A stretch of DNA of 64,000 bases from Hoplostethus atlanticus (GCA_034670405.1 JAXDDX010000004.1:7760001-7824000); one strand, 5' to 3'; counted from the stretch's first letter, positions 13,405 to 25,347 are shown. Notes: generated by a model from the letters alone, not told the origin. Program-made: numbers and translations.

Positions 13405-16400
13405 TGTCAATCTTCACATCTTAGCTGCTTCACATCTCAGCTTCTTCACAGAATTCCTATAATTCTGCTTTCGTGTGCGAATTAATTTAATTGACTCAAC
13501 AGGAGGATATAGCTCTATGCTATCTCATACTTATATCTACTTATATCTATCATCCAAATCTTTTGATGTTTATAAGACACATACCCTGGCATTTTATAAT
13601 AAATCACATTCATGTATCAGCAGTGTTTCTATCTGTGTATGTAATATGCTATAAGCTACTGTACATTTACAGTTCAGTTGTTAACGTTTACTAGCAAGCC
13701 AAGTAGTCTAATGTTACTGTATTCTCCACAGAAAAGATTAAGGCAGCTGACCAACTAAGCCAGAGAGCTGAGATTGCTATTATTTACTTGTTAGTTTGGT
13801 TTTAGATTGTATTTATTTTATTTATCATATTTATCATTTATCATTGTCTGGTGAACTATTGTTTATCAGCATCAAATATTTTCATTGGAAAGATACAGAG
13901 GGGGGGGGGGCAATATGGGAGCGGCAATATGGGAGCAGAGACATCTGCTCAGGAAAGTAATGATGACGCTGTAGGGGAAGAAAAGAATAAGACATGGAGG
14001 TCACGTTTGCTAGTATGGAGTCATGGAGTCTCCATCTGTCCCCTGGGGTTAGTAGGGTGAGGGTGGGGCTGGGGGGAGAACAGACTTGGGGATGGTGTTG
14101 CCAGCTTTATACCAAAGGCCAAGCAAACAGTAAATGAGGTGCGCTTGTTATTGAAGCAGTCTATCGGGACTGGCTAGTTTCTGCACAAACTTGCCACACC
14201 AAAGTTGAAGCCGGGATCACATGTAGTCTGTATCGATTTGCCCTCTCAGGTGAACTGTGCAATACAGTCTTAAAGAGGATCATGTCTGTGTCCTCCCATG
14301 TGTAATGTGCCGAGTATATGTAGTGTAGGACACAGGGGCGTGTAGAGCTGTTTAAAGCCTTCATCTCATGAAATCACGTCTTCTCATATAGGAACATTTC
14401 CTAAGGGAAAGCTTTCCTCTTTGACCCCTCGAAAATATGGACCAATTTCCTTTTATTTTTGGTAGTAGCTAGAACAAGCTAGATAAATAGTTCAAGGAAA
14501 TTAATGTCTTTCTTCCTACCCCAGTCAGACTGAATTTGAATTCAAAGGTTGGTGTAAGCAAGGGCGTTGTTTAAATTGCAGAAGTGATAGGGACATTTAA
14601 GGTGGGAGTTCTGGAGGTCATCCTCCAGAAAAAAAATGCTAACTGCATTTCAGTTAACTACATGTTTGACTAGCTGGTGCCGAGCTAGACAGATCATCAC
14701 ATTGGGGGAAATTATCTTGTATCATCACTAACATTGTGAAAAAATGACCCAATGTCAGTGGCTTTTCTTTTTTTCAAGAACGTCTGCCTTTACCATGCCT
14801 ACAGATCCGACAGGTAGCCACATAATCTCCATGTTCTTAGAGACATTTTTTCAAGAGTCACTTTTGTTCATTTTGATGTAACGTTAGTTTTAGTTTATTT
14901 AGTTTAAGGTGAAAGTGACATAGACAAAATTACATTGTCAAAAAGTGTTAGGGACACATCCATACTAGTTGTATAGGAATCTATGCCCATGGGTGAAAGG
15001 ATAGCTGTGATGTTCAGAAATGTAATCATGGTGTCTATGCTCTCCTTCTAAACCCATGTTATTTTTTGTCACCTAGCTGGAATAAGCCTCTGACACAGAA
15101 AATAACAGCTTTTTTCCCCTCTCTCTCTAAAACACAAGGTGATGACGTCCTACCACAATGTTAAATGCTTCTTTTTTCTCTTTGAAAGCTCAGAGATGAA
15201 TCACTAAAAAGAAGGGGACAGTTCAGGGGCCTATGCTATTGATTCAGTTTCTATGACCACAAATACTTAAAAGCATAATAAGCTTATGCTTCAAGTTGCC
15301 ATACCCTTTAAAGGCTTGAAATGGCCTTGTTGTTACCTACAAATCACAGCTTTCAGTGAAGCTGCCCTCTCCAGTGCAATATGTCAGTGACCACAGGGGA
15401 GAAAAAAAGAAGAAAGCAACAGACAAGCAAGCCTCCAAAAAATGTAATGGTTTTTGTTGAGGATTTAGCCAGTGGTATGAAAGTGTGAGACTATCATTCA
15501 TGTTCCAGACATAGCAGATGCTCTAGAGAGATGGTGAATATTAAAGGGCTTTGCCGGAGCCATCCTCCTGAAGGGTCTTGACAGGAGATTTGTTTATGAC
15601 CTTCAAAAAGGGAGGAGGGAGTCAATGATGGTTCTGATCGCCTCTTCTGCATCGCAGGCCAGCCTAGCACTTTGAAAAAAAGAGAGTTGTGCTTTTAACA
15701 CCAAATATTTACTGCTGTCATCAGAACAGTGCTACTCTTCCAGCAATATTTATCACATAGGCTCAATTCCTTTAAGTGCAGTGTGAATGTAACAAGGCAA
15801 TAGCTGTCTGCAAGAAACGTCTTGGCTCAGGGAGGAAGAGCTAGTTAAATTGTTTGCATCAAACTACCCAAGACTGGACACTCAGCATGTGAGAAGCAGT
15901 AAAGAAAAGATATTGAAGTGAGAGCCAGGAGATTGCTGACAGGACATATTAGGCTCACACTTTTCTCAAATTGATACGTTGGACTATTGCTGACTATGGA
16001 TGCAACTTCTGATGAAGTGCTCTTGTTTCACCATGAACCAAGCCAAAGCTGTCAACAAAAACAACATCAAAACAAAACATAGAAAACAAAATATGAAGGT
16101 TTTTTTTTACTTCCTAAATAAGTAGAAGGTTTCAACATATCCCTGAAAAAAAATGACAATATGTTGGCAAGTTTGCATGGAGGCCTATTTTTGAAATGAT
16201 ACAAATAAAACTTCTTATAAGCCACCTGTCTTCATTTCCTCCATTAAAGAAAGAGAACCTAATGAAAAGTGTGGTGTTGTCTCTAAAAAAATAGGTTGGG
16301 GATAATTGCCTGAGAAATCAGGCAGGAGAGAGTAGACGAATACCTCCGTCTGTCAGCTGAAGCAATATGACTGTCTGTGACATGCTTTGTTGCACACCAG

Positions 16401-18690
16401 CTGTAACTGCCTTCCTGAAAAGGGGCCAAAGAAGAATTTAAAAAAGAACAAGTAATATGGAAGGCATATGAGAATAAGAGAATGTTTCTGTTTATTATGT
16501 ATGATTCAGCTTCCTCCTAAAATGGAGTCAAGCCTAGAACAACTTCACTCGCTTTCTCAACTCAAGTGAAGCATAATATTCTTTCTTCCTGAATGATTCA
16601 ACTGAACTTGTTGGTGGGATGCCGATCAATATCAATGTTCAGTAAGGCTAATGGTCTTATTTAGTACTGTGTGGTACAGTAGCTTATTCATATTCTAATG
16701 AGTCAAAGTAGTACAGTGAGAGAGCAGTAGGAAAGGGGCCACAGTCAGCTCAGGTTTCAGTGTAAAAGAGCGTGATGAATCCCTTTCCTTCTTTAGAACT
16801 GCACATAAGCACTGAATATCTCTATTATGCATGTCAAAGAAAGGGTGGCTCTCCAAAATAATCCATTTGCAATATTTACCATGTGCTGCTGCGAGGCTTA
16901 TTTCATCACCAGTTTACAGTCCATCACCTTAGTTGCTCCTATGGCCTACCAAATCTGCCAGAGCACAGCAGGAGGCAACTGTACAACATATTTCACTAGA
17001 ATTCAGTGGCAAACAACATAAGCTGAGGAAAATGGCAGTGTCACACATCATCTTATCATTTTACTGGCTCATAAAACCACTAGTCATGCAAATAGTTTAC
17101 AGCCTTTAGTCTATTCCAAAATCTTGCAAGTTTGCTAAAAAATATGAATAAGAAGATAGAAGGTAGAAGGTAGCTCAAACTCTGCTATTACATGACCAAG
17201 TTGCCTACAGTAGACCTAGCCCACATACAAATGGTCCAAATTCCTCATCATAACCTATTTTTCTGGGAGCACAAAGACAGTTTTACTTGACCAATCAATA
17301 CAGTCCATCAATACAGACTGATGTTCTCTGGTATCTAAGCCTATTACATTTTCCTGATCCATCTTCATATGCACTAAATGAGAGGAGAGGAGGTCAGACT
17401 GGACTTAACAGCCTTTTGTGCTCAGCAGGGGAATCAGGGCCCAGGCTCTTTCCATGTTTTTGTCTAAGACCAAGACCACCAGCACAGAACTACTGTGACA
17501 CTTATCACTTGTAATAGCTACCTTAGATCCATAGAAAAACGTTATGGCAACTGGACATATAGATGGATGGATAATGACAAGCTTTGCCATGGGAGTGTCA
17601 ATGAGGTCCAGTTAACTCCCTTTTAAAGAAAGAATTGTAAACTTGTAAAATAGACATGTAAATAGACATGTAAACACTCCCATTCTGTGCCCTCTCCAGC
17701 CACAACACATGTATCTACTCACGGTTTTTCCTGCATATCAATGTATTTGGCTGCCTGGTGAGTGTTTTTGACAACATAAGCAAACAACTTAACTCCAAGA
17801 TGTAAGAAAAACATGCGCTTTGCATTTTTTCTGAACATATGGCTCTAACTCCATAGTGTCTTATCATTGTGTTAAGACTTTGGAACGTGTTCTGAAAGTG
17901 GAATTTTAGCCCATAAAGGTTATTGTTGAGTCTTCAACCCCACATATGTGTGAAACCTACCCCATTGGCAAGGTTGTTCAAGCAAAAGCCTGACACACAC
18001 AGACAGACACACACACACACCACACACACACACTCAGAGGAAATATGCTTAGGCCTTCTGTTCTTTCCTTTTTCCTCTGCCATCCCATTTCTTTGGGCTA
18101 TTTAGTGTGTTTAGTTTTTATTATGCAGAAAGACGATAGGTTGTGCTGAATAATGATAGAGAAATGATGTATTCCATCCTTTCCACATACTGGTGCCTGA
18201 TGGTAGCATGTGGGAGTCTAAGCTGTCAGCGTGCTTGTATCACACAAAGCACAATTCAACCTCCTTCTGTCCTTTTGACACCAATTTGTGGAGAGGGTTG
18301 CTGATGAGAAAATTGAGAAGAATTCCCCACTCCCTATGCTACTCTGAGCAGAATGTAAGCTAATCTGCAACATGAGCTCATTGGTTGAAATAATGCAGCC
18401 AGGTGTGAATTCCAGTGGATTTCCCATAACGGAATCTGCGAGGGTGGTCGTCTCTAAGATGGCTAGCATTCATCAATCTCATTCTGAAAATACTTTTTAC
18501 ACGAATATCACACCATAAACACATTTTAGTCATAACGTTCCCAATTTCCCGACTGGGATAATAAAAAATTAATCTTAACATATGATATAAGTCGACTATA
18601 TAACTCACATATGTTGGTCATATGTTTCTTATCAAAAGAGTATTCAATTTACTCAAATCGCTAAAGCTAACGTTAACCACATCAAATAAC
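13404..18690. other. Low-repeat intronic DNA
   Basis: More than 5 kb with almost no microsatellite apart from a G run at 13899-13909 and a short CA patch at 17995-18032. No transposon or coding exon recognised. Minus-strand frames at 18218-18608 were tested as a pacrg second exon and rejected. Confidence 0.5.
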
Positions 18691-18699
18691 TTAACTTAC

Positions 18700-18795
18700 C
18701 ACGGAGTTCTTCATAGTGGACTTGACGGTAAAACCTTTGGTTTTTAGCTCCATCCTGTCTTTGGAAATGTCCAAGGGTCTCATACTTGTGCACAT
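18700..18795 (-). CDS. pacrg: pacrg first coding exon (partial gene; continues off the left of the window)
   Basis: Seen: after an in-frame TAG, a minus-strand frame opens at ATG 18795, with further in-frame ATGs at 18783 and 18753, and runs 32 codons to a phase-0 splice donor (GTAAGTT starting at 18699). The last 18 codons read MELKTKGFTVKSTMKNSV. Known: vertebrate PACRG, as I remember it, carries SEGFTVKAMMKNSV near its N terminus, so 11 of 12 residues from GFTVK onward agree except S/A and T/M. PACRG is an axonemal inner-junction protein of cilia and flagella doublet microtubules and is co-expressed with parkin. ATG 18753 has the best context (A at -3, G at +4); 18783 is also good; 18795 is weak. 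X-box-like motifs lie just upstream. I found no second exon between 1 and 18.69 kb, so intron 1 probably exceeds 18.7 kb. The match is from memory, without alignment. Confidence 0.74.
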
Positions 18796-18971
18796 GGAAA
18801 CTTGAATGATGTCCCAAAACTAAAACTAAAACGAGCAATCTAATATTTGTGTATGTTACTCACAAACCATGACGCCTGTTGTTTTTTGTTTGGGTTGCTA
18901 TGCAACTTCAGAGACTCTGTGTCCGCTTGTTACCATAGAAACCCCGTGCGGGGCACTGTTGAAAATGTGCG
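18796..18971. promoter_or_regulatory. Divergent pacrg/prkn promoter with two RFX X-box-like motifs
   Basis: This is the short gap between the minus-strand pacrg start and the plus-strand candidate prkn start. It holds GTTGCTATGCAAC (18894-18906) and GTTACCATAGAAAC (18929-18942). Both resemble the RFX-factor X-box, and the second fits RYYNYYATRRNRAC at every position. X-boxes are the standard element driving ciliary genes, which suits pacrg. No TATA box is obvious. Human PACRG and PRKN also share a bidirectional promoter of about 200 bp, so the spacing fits. Which factor binds is inference. Confidence 0.65.
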
Positions 18972-18996
18972 ATGGAAGTGTCGTGGATAATCACAG
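18972..18996 (+). CDS. prkn: Candidate prkn (parkin) first coding exon, GC-type donor
   Basis: Seen: ATG at 18972 opens a plus-strand frame (MEVSWIIT plus one base) that stops at CACAG|GCAAGT, the consensus form of a GC-AG donor, leaving phase 1. Known: parkin is a RING-between-RING E3 ubiquitin ligase of mitophagy. In human its first exon codes only ATG ATA G, also phase 1, and lies head-to-head with PACRG. Inference: position, strand and phase fit prkn exon 1, but the residues do not match the usual MIV start, and no exon 2 (ubiquitin-like domain, FVR...) was recognised downstream. A second ATG at 18965 would give phase 2 and fits less well. It could instead be 5' leader sequence with the true start elsewhere. 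Confidence 0.38.
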
Positions 18997-19114
18997 GCAA
19001 GTCCCTCAATGTTTAAATTAAGAACCAAGCAGCCTCTACATTTTTAATATCATTACCCTTACGAAAAATAACTAAAGTAATCTTGTAATAAATTAATAGA
19101 AGGATACTATCACA

Positions 19115-19220
19115 GCAAAACGTCAATACCCTTTAGGAATATTATAGTATACAATGGGAGATAAAATGCCATCAAATGTGATGAGGTCCCTATAGGAATG
19201 TTCTAGAAATATTATAGTGA
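19115..19220. repeat. Short interspersed 'TATAGGAATATTATA' motif copies
   Basis: TTTAGGAATATTATAGTATA at 19132-19151 and CCCTATAGGAATGTTCTAGA, then AATATTATAGTG, at 19189-19220 are related. A further copy lies at 21775-21795. Nature unknown; possibly remnants of a small AT-rich element. Confidence 0.4.
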
Positions 19221-19459
19221 TTTTGCACGCCTCTCTTACTATGGAATGTAGCCTATTCCTCAACTTTCAGCAACTTTATTATTTGACATACTTGAAGTCA
19301 TTGTTGGACTTCACTAAACCTCTACTGTATTTGACTTCTAGCCATGTCCAATATACCAGGGCAACATTTCAGTTAATATGTATGCTTTTAGATGGGGTGA
19401 CAATGATTTGGCCTTGGCTACTTTGTGGATTTGAAATCACTAGTTGACCCAGGTACCAT

Positions 19460-19640
19460 ACACGAGGGATGCACAGAGATCGATATTGGTATCTGAAATA
19501 TATAAGTAAAATAAGAAAAATATACTGGTATTGGAGAATTTCCACACTACTATCTGATAGGCTACCAAGAGCCAGTGTAATTTCAGAAATCAAAGCAAGG
19601 CTACCTGATTTTCTACCTTTTCCACACCTAAAAGAGCATT
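19460..19640 (+). mobile_element. Possible non-autonomous DNA element (GGGATGCAC...GATATTGGTATC start)
   Basis: GAGGGATGCACAGAGATCGA followed by TATTGGTATCTG resembles the terminal region of fish non-autonomous elements that start GGGATGCACCGATATNGGTATC. A matching right end is not clear. Confidence 0.33.
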
Positions 19641-20591
19641 ACATTGTTGATGATTCATTATATTTTTATTATATGATTTATTATATCTCAATCATTATTC
19701 CTAATGACCAATGAGGAGCTTCAATTTAACTGATTCTTATAAAAAGAATCATTAGGCTACTTGCAATTTCTCATTGGTATTGGTGTGACTAGACCTAAAT
19801 GTTTGAGAACCTATGGAAATTATAAATACAGATGTACTATATCCACCAATTACTTACGTACTTGCCCTCCTTGCATGATGTTACACCATTATGTGATGCA
19901 GTGATGTGATCTATTCATTTGTACATAGTTCTTTTGTCTGGAAAGTAAGGTAAGCGCTGATGAAGGTCTGCTAGTAAGAGAAAACCTTTTCACTGCACTG
20001 CCCTTAAGTCTTTGTCCATTGAAACTAATGGATTGAATTGGTACTTTCCTTATTTTAGCCAATAGTCTACTTCAGGTTTAATATTTTGAACCAGTATTAT
20101 CAGTGAAAATGTGATGTCAGTGCTCCCTAACTATGAACTGTCTTTTAGTGTGCATAGATGTTGCTTCAAGAGTTACATTGCCACTACACTTCTATCCCCC
20201 AGAGAATAGATCACATGCTCAGCTCATCATCATACTAGAACAGGACACCTTCATCTAGCAGTAAATACTTAATGATGCTCTTTGTCTGGCAGGTGGACTG
20301 AGGCCTTGACTCTCAATAAGCTGGTTAGAAAGCGGCCTGAGCACTGAATCATTCCAATTTAGGGATATGGCACTTTTAATCTTCCAATATCCTTTTTGCC
20401 TCTGGAGACTTTCTTGGGGGAACTGGTGCTGGGGGAACTGTTATTAATCTTCAGTGCACAGGCAATTTCTCTAAAAGCCCCTATTTGTTTTTTATGGCTC
20501 CATTGAGAGAGGAGGGTATAGAGGCAGAGAGGCAGACTGTAAACAAGGTATGCAGGGAAGGCGAGTTATGTCCCTGTCAGCATTCAGTGCT

Positions 20592-20638
<47 letters not shown>
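20592..20638. repeat. (CT)n microsatellite
   Basis: About 23 CT units. Confidence 0.92.
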
Positions 20639-20639
<1 letters not shown>

Positions 20640-22940
20640 TCCCCTCAGAGGATTAAAAAGAGAAAGAGGGGAGTTTTCAGAAAGCAAACTGAGCAAACTG
20701 GAGCGTCAGCATGAATTCAGCTGGACTGAGAAATGACTGTTCAAATGGAATGGCACTATCTCACTGCTGTGAGGTGGGTGGCGGGGAGGGGAGCTGGTCT
20801 TTGTGCATTGTGGAAACAGACCTTGCAGACATGGTGTGTGAAATACAAAATATATCGTTAGCTTTGCCAATTTCCTAAATTGTGTGTGTATATATGTGTA
20901 CATATCTGTATGTCTGTCTGTCTGCATACCAGTGTCAGCCACCCACAGGTCAAGTTAACATCTCTGTTTCCCACAGCAGCTTCAAGGACACACACCTAGT
21001 ATCCGGCATGACTTACACACTGAAGACTCATTAGCATTTTTTGCCACTAATGATGAATAGTGAGTAACCATGTCGTTTTGTGTTTTGAACTTTCTCGAAA
21101 AAGCATTTGGCAGGTAGAAGAAGAATGAGGCGCAACTGTGGCACAAAGGGACCATAATACAGCATGCCTTGATAAATATGTCTTATTTTTTTCTGTTTCT
21201 GCATTCACGCTGTGTCTCCATCATCACATTGTCCCTGGTTTGATCTCCAGCTCATTTGCCAGGTCACCTCCATGCCCAGCAGCCATACTCCACTGTGAGG
21301 GAAAACAGCAATTATGACATCATTAGAGCAGGAACTCATACCTAGAACACAGAGGACCCAGAGGAGGCCAGCGGAAGACTCTCAGCAGACAAAGGATAGC
21401 AGAGACTTTGCAGCAGAGACAGTTGCCCCCCAATTACCATGGAGCAAGACAAACAGCCATTAGAGTAGGCCATTAGGCTGTAGGGAGAGAAGCCAGGGGC
21501 TTGTTGGGTTTAACAGTTCATCAGGTTGTGAAAGTCACACAAACAGTACAAGGTATGATGACTGTGATGAATGCAGTCAGCTGTAAAAGGGAATAGGGAT
21601 AGTGGTTGGTGTGGTTGCTTATGTTATATTCCAGAAGACTGTAAAACCATAGGAAAATGTAACCGTACTGTGTGTAATAGTATCATTGTAATTGAATTTT
21701 GTTTTGCTTTTCATTAATATAGTAGTAAAGTAGTAACTTCTAACAACCAACCCCCGCAAAAAAATCATATATTCCCTATAGGAATATTATATTGATACCA
21801 TGTATTATATAATAATCTCACATATCCCAAATTTGTAAATAGTTTAGATCAAATGTATTTGGTTTGAGAGTTCTTGACGATTACTGTGTTTGAATTTGTT
21901 TGCCAAGTGATGACATCTAGAGGACACTTGTTCCATGCAGTGTTGAAATGCAGCTCAGTGAAATGATGAAAATTAAACAAAACATAACACGGTCTGAACC
22001 CTCAAAGAAAAATACTGCTGTTTTCAAGTCATTAATGTCTGTTATGTGTGCTTAATACAGCCAATCTGACTCATTAGGGATTTAAACAAAAACAAAGCTT
22101 CACAACCAAAGACCTAATGGAATAATCATTTCATGGAGAATCAATTACACCGAAAGCTAGGACAGAATATAATTCAGATTATTCAGTATTATGGGTGAAC
22201 ACCCCTTTAATACACTGTAAAATGCTTCTCTGAATGTCCTCATATCGAATACTGCCATAAAACTGCAAATGTCAGAAATACCCAAAACACAACACTACTA
22301 GCTTTGTGTGTTTTTTTTCTTTCACTCCAAACAATAACAGTTTGGGGTATCCAGACTGTAGCCTGCTTTCCCCAGAGTACTGACAAATCCAACAACATAG
22401 CTCTCTTCAAACGGCAGGGCAGTTTGCTGGGGATACTTGATATGGGCACAGAGTCGTGAGGCCTCAATCAGAAAGCCACAGCGTATTGATCCTCATGCAT
22501 TATAGAGGCAGCTCTGAGGCCAGCTGATATTGGAAGGCATGGCTTGCTCTCCCTCAGAGCATACACTCTAACATGCCCACTGGACCATAGCAGCAATAAT
22601 CAGACATGAGCTGAGATGATAAACATATGGATATTACATCTATTCTAGTATTGCTGTACTCCAGCTGATTATTGTTTACATGATTCAGTTTGTTACACAT
22701 GATACACAGCTTTTATCTGTCCTTACCACATGCATGGGTAGAACTGAGGCAGCCAGTGTTGGTTATAACATGCATCTTTGAAACTCTCACGGGCTGACAC
22801 ACTTTAATCTTAAGTAGACAAGCATCAGACTTGTGAATTCTTGAATCCCACTCCTCATGACAATATCTGTACATACCTCTAGATACCTACAGTATGGACA
22901 CTAATGTCACTATGACACCTTATGACACTATTTTCTTGTA
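20640..22940. other. Non-repetitive intronic DNA, nothing recognised
   Basis: Apart from a TATAGGAATATTATA motif at 21778-21792 and short TG/TCTG patches near 20880-20925, no feature is recognised. Confidence 0.5.
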
Positions 22941-22959
22941 TTTTTTATTTTTTATTTTT

Positions 22960-23157
22960 TTATATTGCATTTTTTAATTTTATATTGTGTTTGTTTATTT
23001 ACAGAATGTGAGCTATGACCTTTTCTGCACTACAACCTACTCTGTACTATTCTCTCTTTCTATTCGGGGGCCGCCTGCATACTAGCATTTCATTGCGCTA
23101 TTTACTCTGTATTCTGTGCATATGACAAATAAAGGGACCTTGAAATTTGAAACTTGA
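22960..23157 (+). mobile_element. 5'-truncated LINE/SINE 3' tail
   Basis: TACTAGCATTTCATTGCGC, TATTCTGTGCATATGACAAA and TAAAGGGACCTTGAAATTTG form the 3' UTR and polyadenylation-like tail seen in many fish retroposons (CATATGACAATAAA...CTTGAA). No reverse transcriptase is present. Family not assigned with certainty. Confidence 0.55.
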
Positions 23158-23439
23158 TTGCGTCACTCAGGCTATCTTGGCCACATGCATGAAAGGTCTA
23201 TTTTAGCCTGTACAATTCAATTCATTGAACTCTGCATGCCTCACCTCTACTTCAGTATGATCTCGCTGGTGGTGCTTTCAGCAGGCCTGGCATCACTCAA
23301 CCCTCCAGAGAGTTGAGCTTTCCTCTCACCTAGAGGTCAATGTCACTTGAACCTGAATGTGTGAACAGTCACACCAGTGATCCCACTGGGGCACACGTCA
23401 GTCTGACACCAGCTAGCTTCTTTTGCACATATCTACAGT

Positions 23440-23446
23440 CTATCTA

Positions 23447-23504
<58 letters not shown>

Positions 23505-23535
23505 AGCCTGCCTGCCTGCCTGCCTGCCTGCCTCT
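23440..23535. repeat. (TCTG)n then (CCTG)n tetranucleotide array
   Basis: About sixteen TCTG units pass into six CCTG units: a transition within one array. Confidence 0.93.
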
Positions 23536-23608
23536 GTGCTGTATATGCCTGCTTGGTTGTCTCTCTGCCTCATTCTCTCATTTCTGCCCTTTTGTCCTCC
23601 TGCCTATG

Positions 23609-24179
23609 CACTCAGTGGCTTTATAAGGTACACCTTTCTAGTACTGGGTAGGACCCCCCTTTGTGTGCTTTGTGACATGGCACGGTATTCTGCAGGAAGT
23701 AGCCATTAGAAGATGGGTAGACTGTGGCCATAAAGGGATACTCAGGTAGGCTGTGGCATTTAAACAATGCTCAATTGGTATTAAGGGGCCTAATGTGTGC
23801 CAAGAAAACATTCCCCTACACCACCACCAGCAGCCTGAACCGTTGACACAAGGCAGGATGGATCCATGGATTCATGTTGTTTACGCCAAATTCTGACACT
23901 ACCATCTGAATGTCGCAGCAGAAATCGAGATTCGTCAGACCAGGAAGCGTTTCTTCAACTGTCCAGTTTTGGTGAGCCTGTGCCCACTGTAGCCTGTGGT
24001 CTTCTGCTGCTGTAGCCCATCCACTTCAAAGTGTTGTGCATAAGATGCTCTTCTGCATACCATTGTTGTAACGTGTGGTATATTTGAGTTACTGTCGACT
24101 TCCTGTCAGCTTGAACCAGTCTGGCCATTCTCCTCTGACCCCTCCTTAACAAGGTGTTTTGGCCCACAGACTGGGTGTT
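23609..24179 (-). mobile_element. Tc1-like transposon, 3' portion, internally deleted
   Basis: The left end (GGCTTTATAAGGTACACCTT, TAGTACTGGGTAGGACCCCC) is the recognisable terminus of a fish Tc1 family, AGGTACACCT...GTACTGGGT. The minus-strand frame 24191-23955 keeps RRGQRRMARLVQADRKSTVT and MGYSSRRPQATV, the region after the helix-turn-helix domain. About 250 bp of the catalytic C-terminal region is missing just inside the left end. The element resumes at 24495 after a foreign segment. Confidence 0.82.
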
Positions 24180-24494
24180 GAATAAAATCATTAACTAAAG
24201 ATTAAGAGTTCAGAGTCAAGTCGTGATTTACTTGAGTATATTTATTTGCAATAGCTGAGTGCTCTGGAGAGATCCACACACAGTATAGGGTATACAGATC
24301 TCTGAAGAAAGAGCAGTTGGGAGAGAGGTTTCATAGAGACACAAGGCCATTTGTCATGTCAAAACAACACCTGCATAGATCATAATACGACTAAACATTA
24401 GCAGTTTCCCATTCCCAACAGTCACGCAGAGGAAATCATAGTAAATGGTTGATTGCCCTAAAGAATACTAAGAAGGGTGCATACATTAAGTTTT
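24180..24494. other. Unidentified ~300 bp segment interrupting the Tc1 copy
   Basis: The transposon sequence breaks after GGCCCACAGACTGGG and resumes at TTTTTCGCACCATTCTCTG. The intervening DNA has an AATAAA near its left side, no open frame, and boundaries TGTTG...CAACA at about 24175-24422. It may be a later insertion or replaced sequence. I cannot classify it. Confidence 0.45.
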
Positions 24495-24660
24495 TCTACC
24501 ACAGTGTTTTTGTTTTTCGCACCATTCTCTGTAAACTCTATGTGGAAATGTGAAATGTGGAAAGGACATCTAAGTGACTTTGACCATGGAATGGTCACAT
24601 TTAGATCACGTTTCTTCCTCCCCGTTCTGATGTTTGGTCTGAACAAATATATGTATAACT
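24495..24660 (-). mobile_element. Tc1-like transposon, N-terminal portion
   Basis: CGCACCATTCTCTGTAAAC, then AAGTGACTTTGACCATGG, and CTCCCCGTTCTGATG reproduce on the minus strand the start of the same Tc1 transposase family (M..K..DLSDFDHGM, then VYREW). It is in the same orientation as the 23609-24179 part, so both are pieces of one insertion. Part of the helix-turn-helix coding region is missing. Confidence 0.7.
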
Positions 24661-25296
24661 ATCCAGACCCGTTCCCTTCTCTTCACACACACAAAGACAT
24701 ACACAGACACAAACATTAGATCCCTGCAGTGACAAACCATGTATGGCAGGGCAAATGCAATTTGCTTTCATTTGAGTAAAAACAGCCTGCTCCTCTATCA
24801 CCTGCCTGACACTTCTACGGTCTGAACATAAAACATTCAAATAGAGAGAGACAGGCATTTATAAAGCCTATATATTTCAAAGCAGATTTCCCTAAGTAAA
24901 GATGATACTAGGGATCCTACCACCATATGGGCAGATGGAGGTGGGGAGAGGGGGGACGAGAGGACTTATTTCCAGAACGGGAAAGTCGTCTGTGCTCACA
25001 TCACATCTGTCTCTGTTCTTCTAGGGCAGGAGGTTCTAAGCCGGCCTCTCCAGTGTTCTGACACTTTGGCTCTGTTAATTGCAATGTTTGCCGTCCGTAT
25101 TGATATTCACACTGGGCACTGGGAACAGATGGTCTTTAACTTTAAATATTATTAACACTTCGCAGCATTCTGAGATGCTGGGTGGGGGTTATGGGGACGA
25201 CCAGACAAGCAAGTTAAATTACCACGATTACCAGAGAAACACAGATTGGGACTTTTTTAACATATTACCTCATATACCTCATATTTATTCATTTCA

Positions 25297-25298
<2 letters not shown>

Positions 25299-25346
<48 letters not shown>
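25299..25346. repeat. (TG)n microsatellite
   Basis: About 24 TG units. Confidence 0.92.

Positions 25347-25347
<1 letters not shown>

Noticed and set aside
18218-18608. Minus-strand frames tested as pacrg exon 2
   Set aside because: An acceptor-like TATTTTCAG exists near 18487, but joining in phase 0 gives a stop within seven codons and no VRGPP-like sequence follows.
18653-18838. 61-codon minus-strand frame overlapping pacrg exon 1 in another frame
   Set aside because: The PACRG-like residues are in the neighbouring frame that ends in phase at the donor. This frame simply reads through the splice site.
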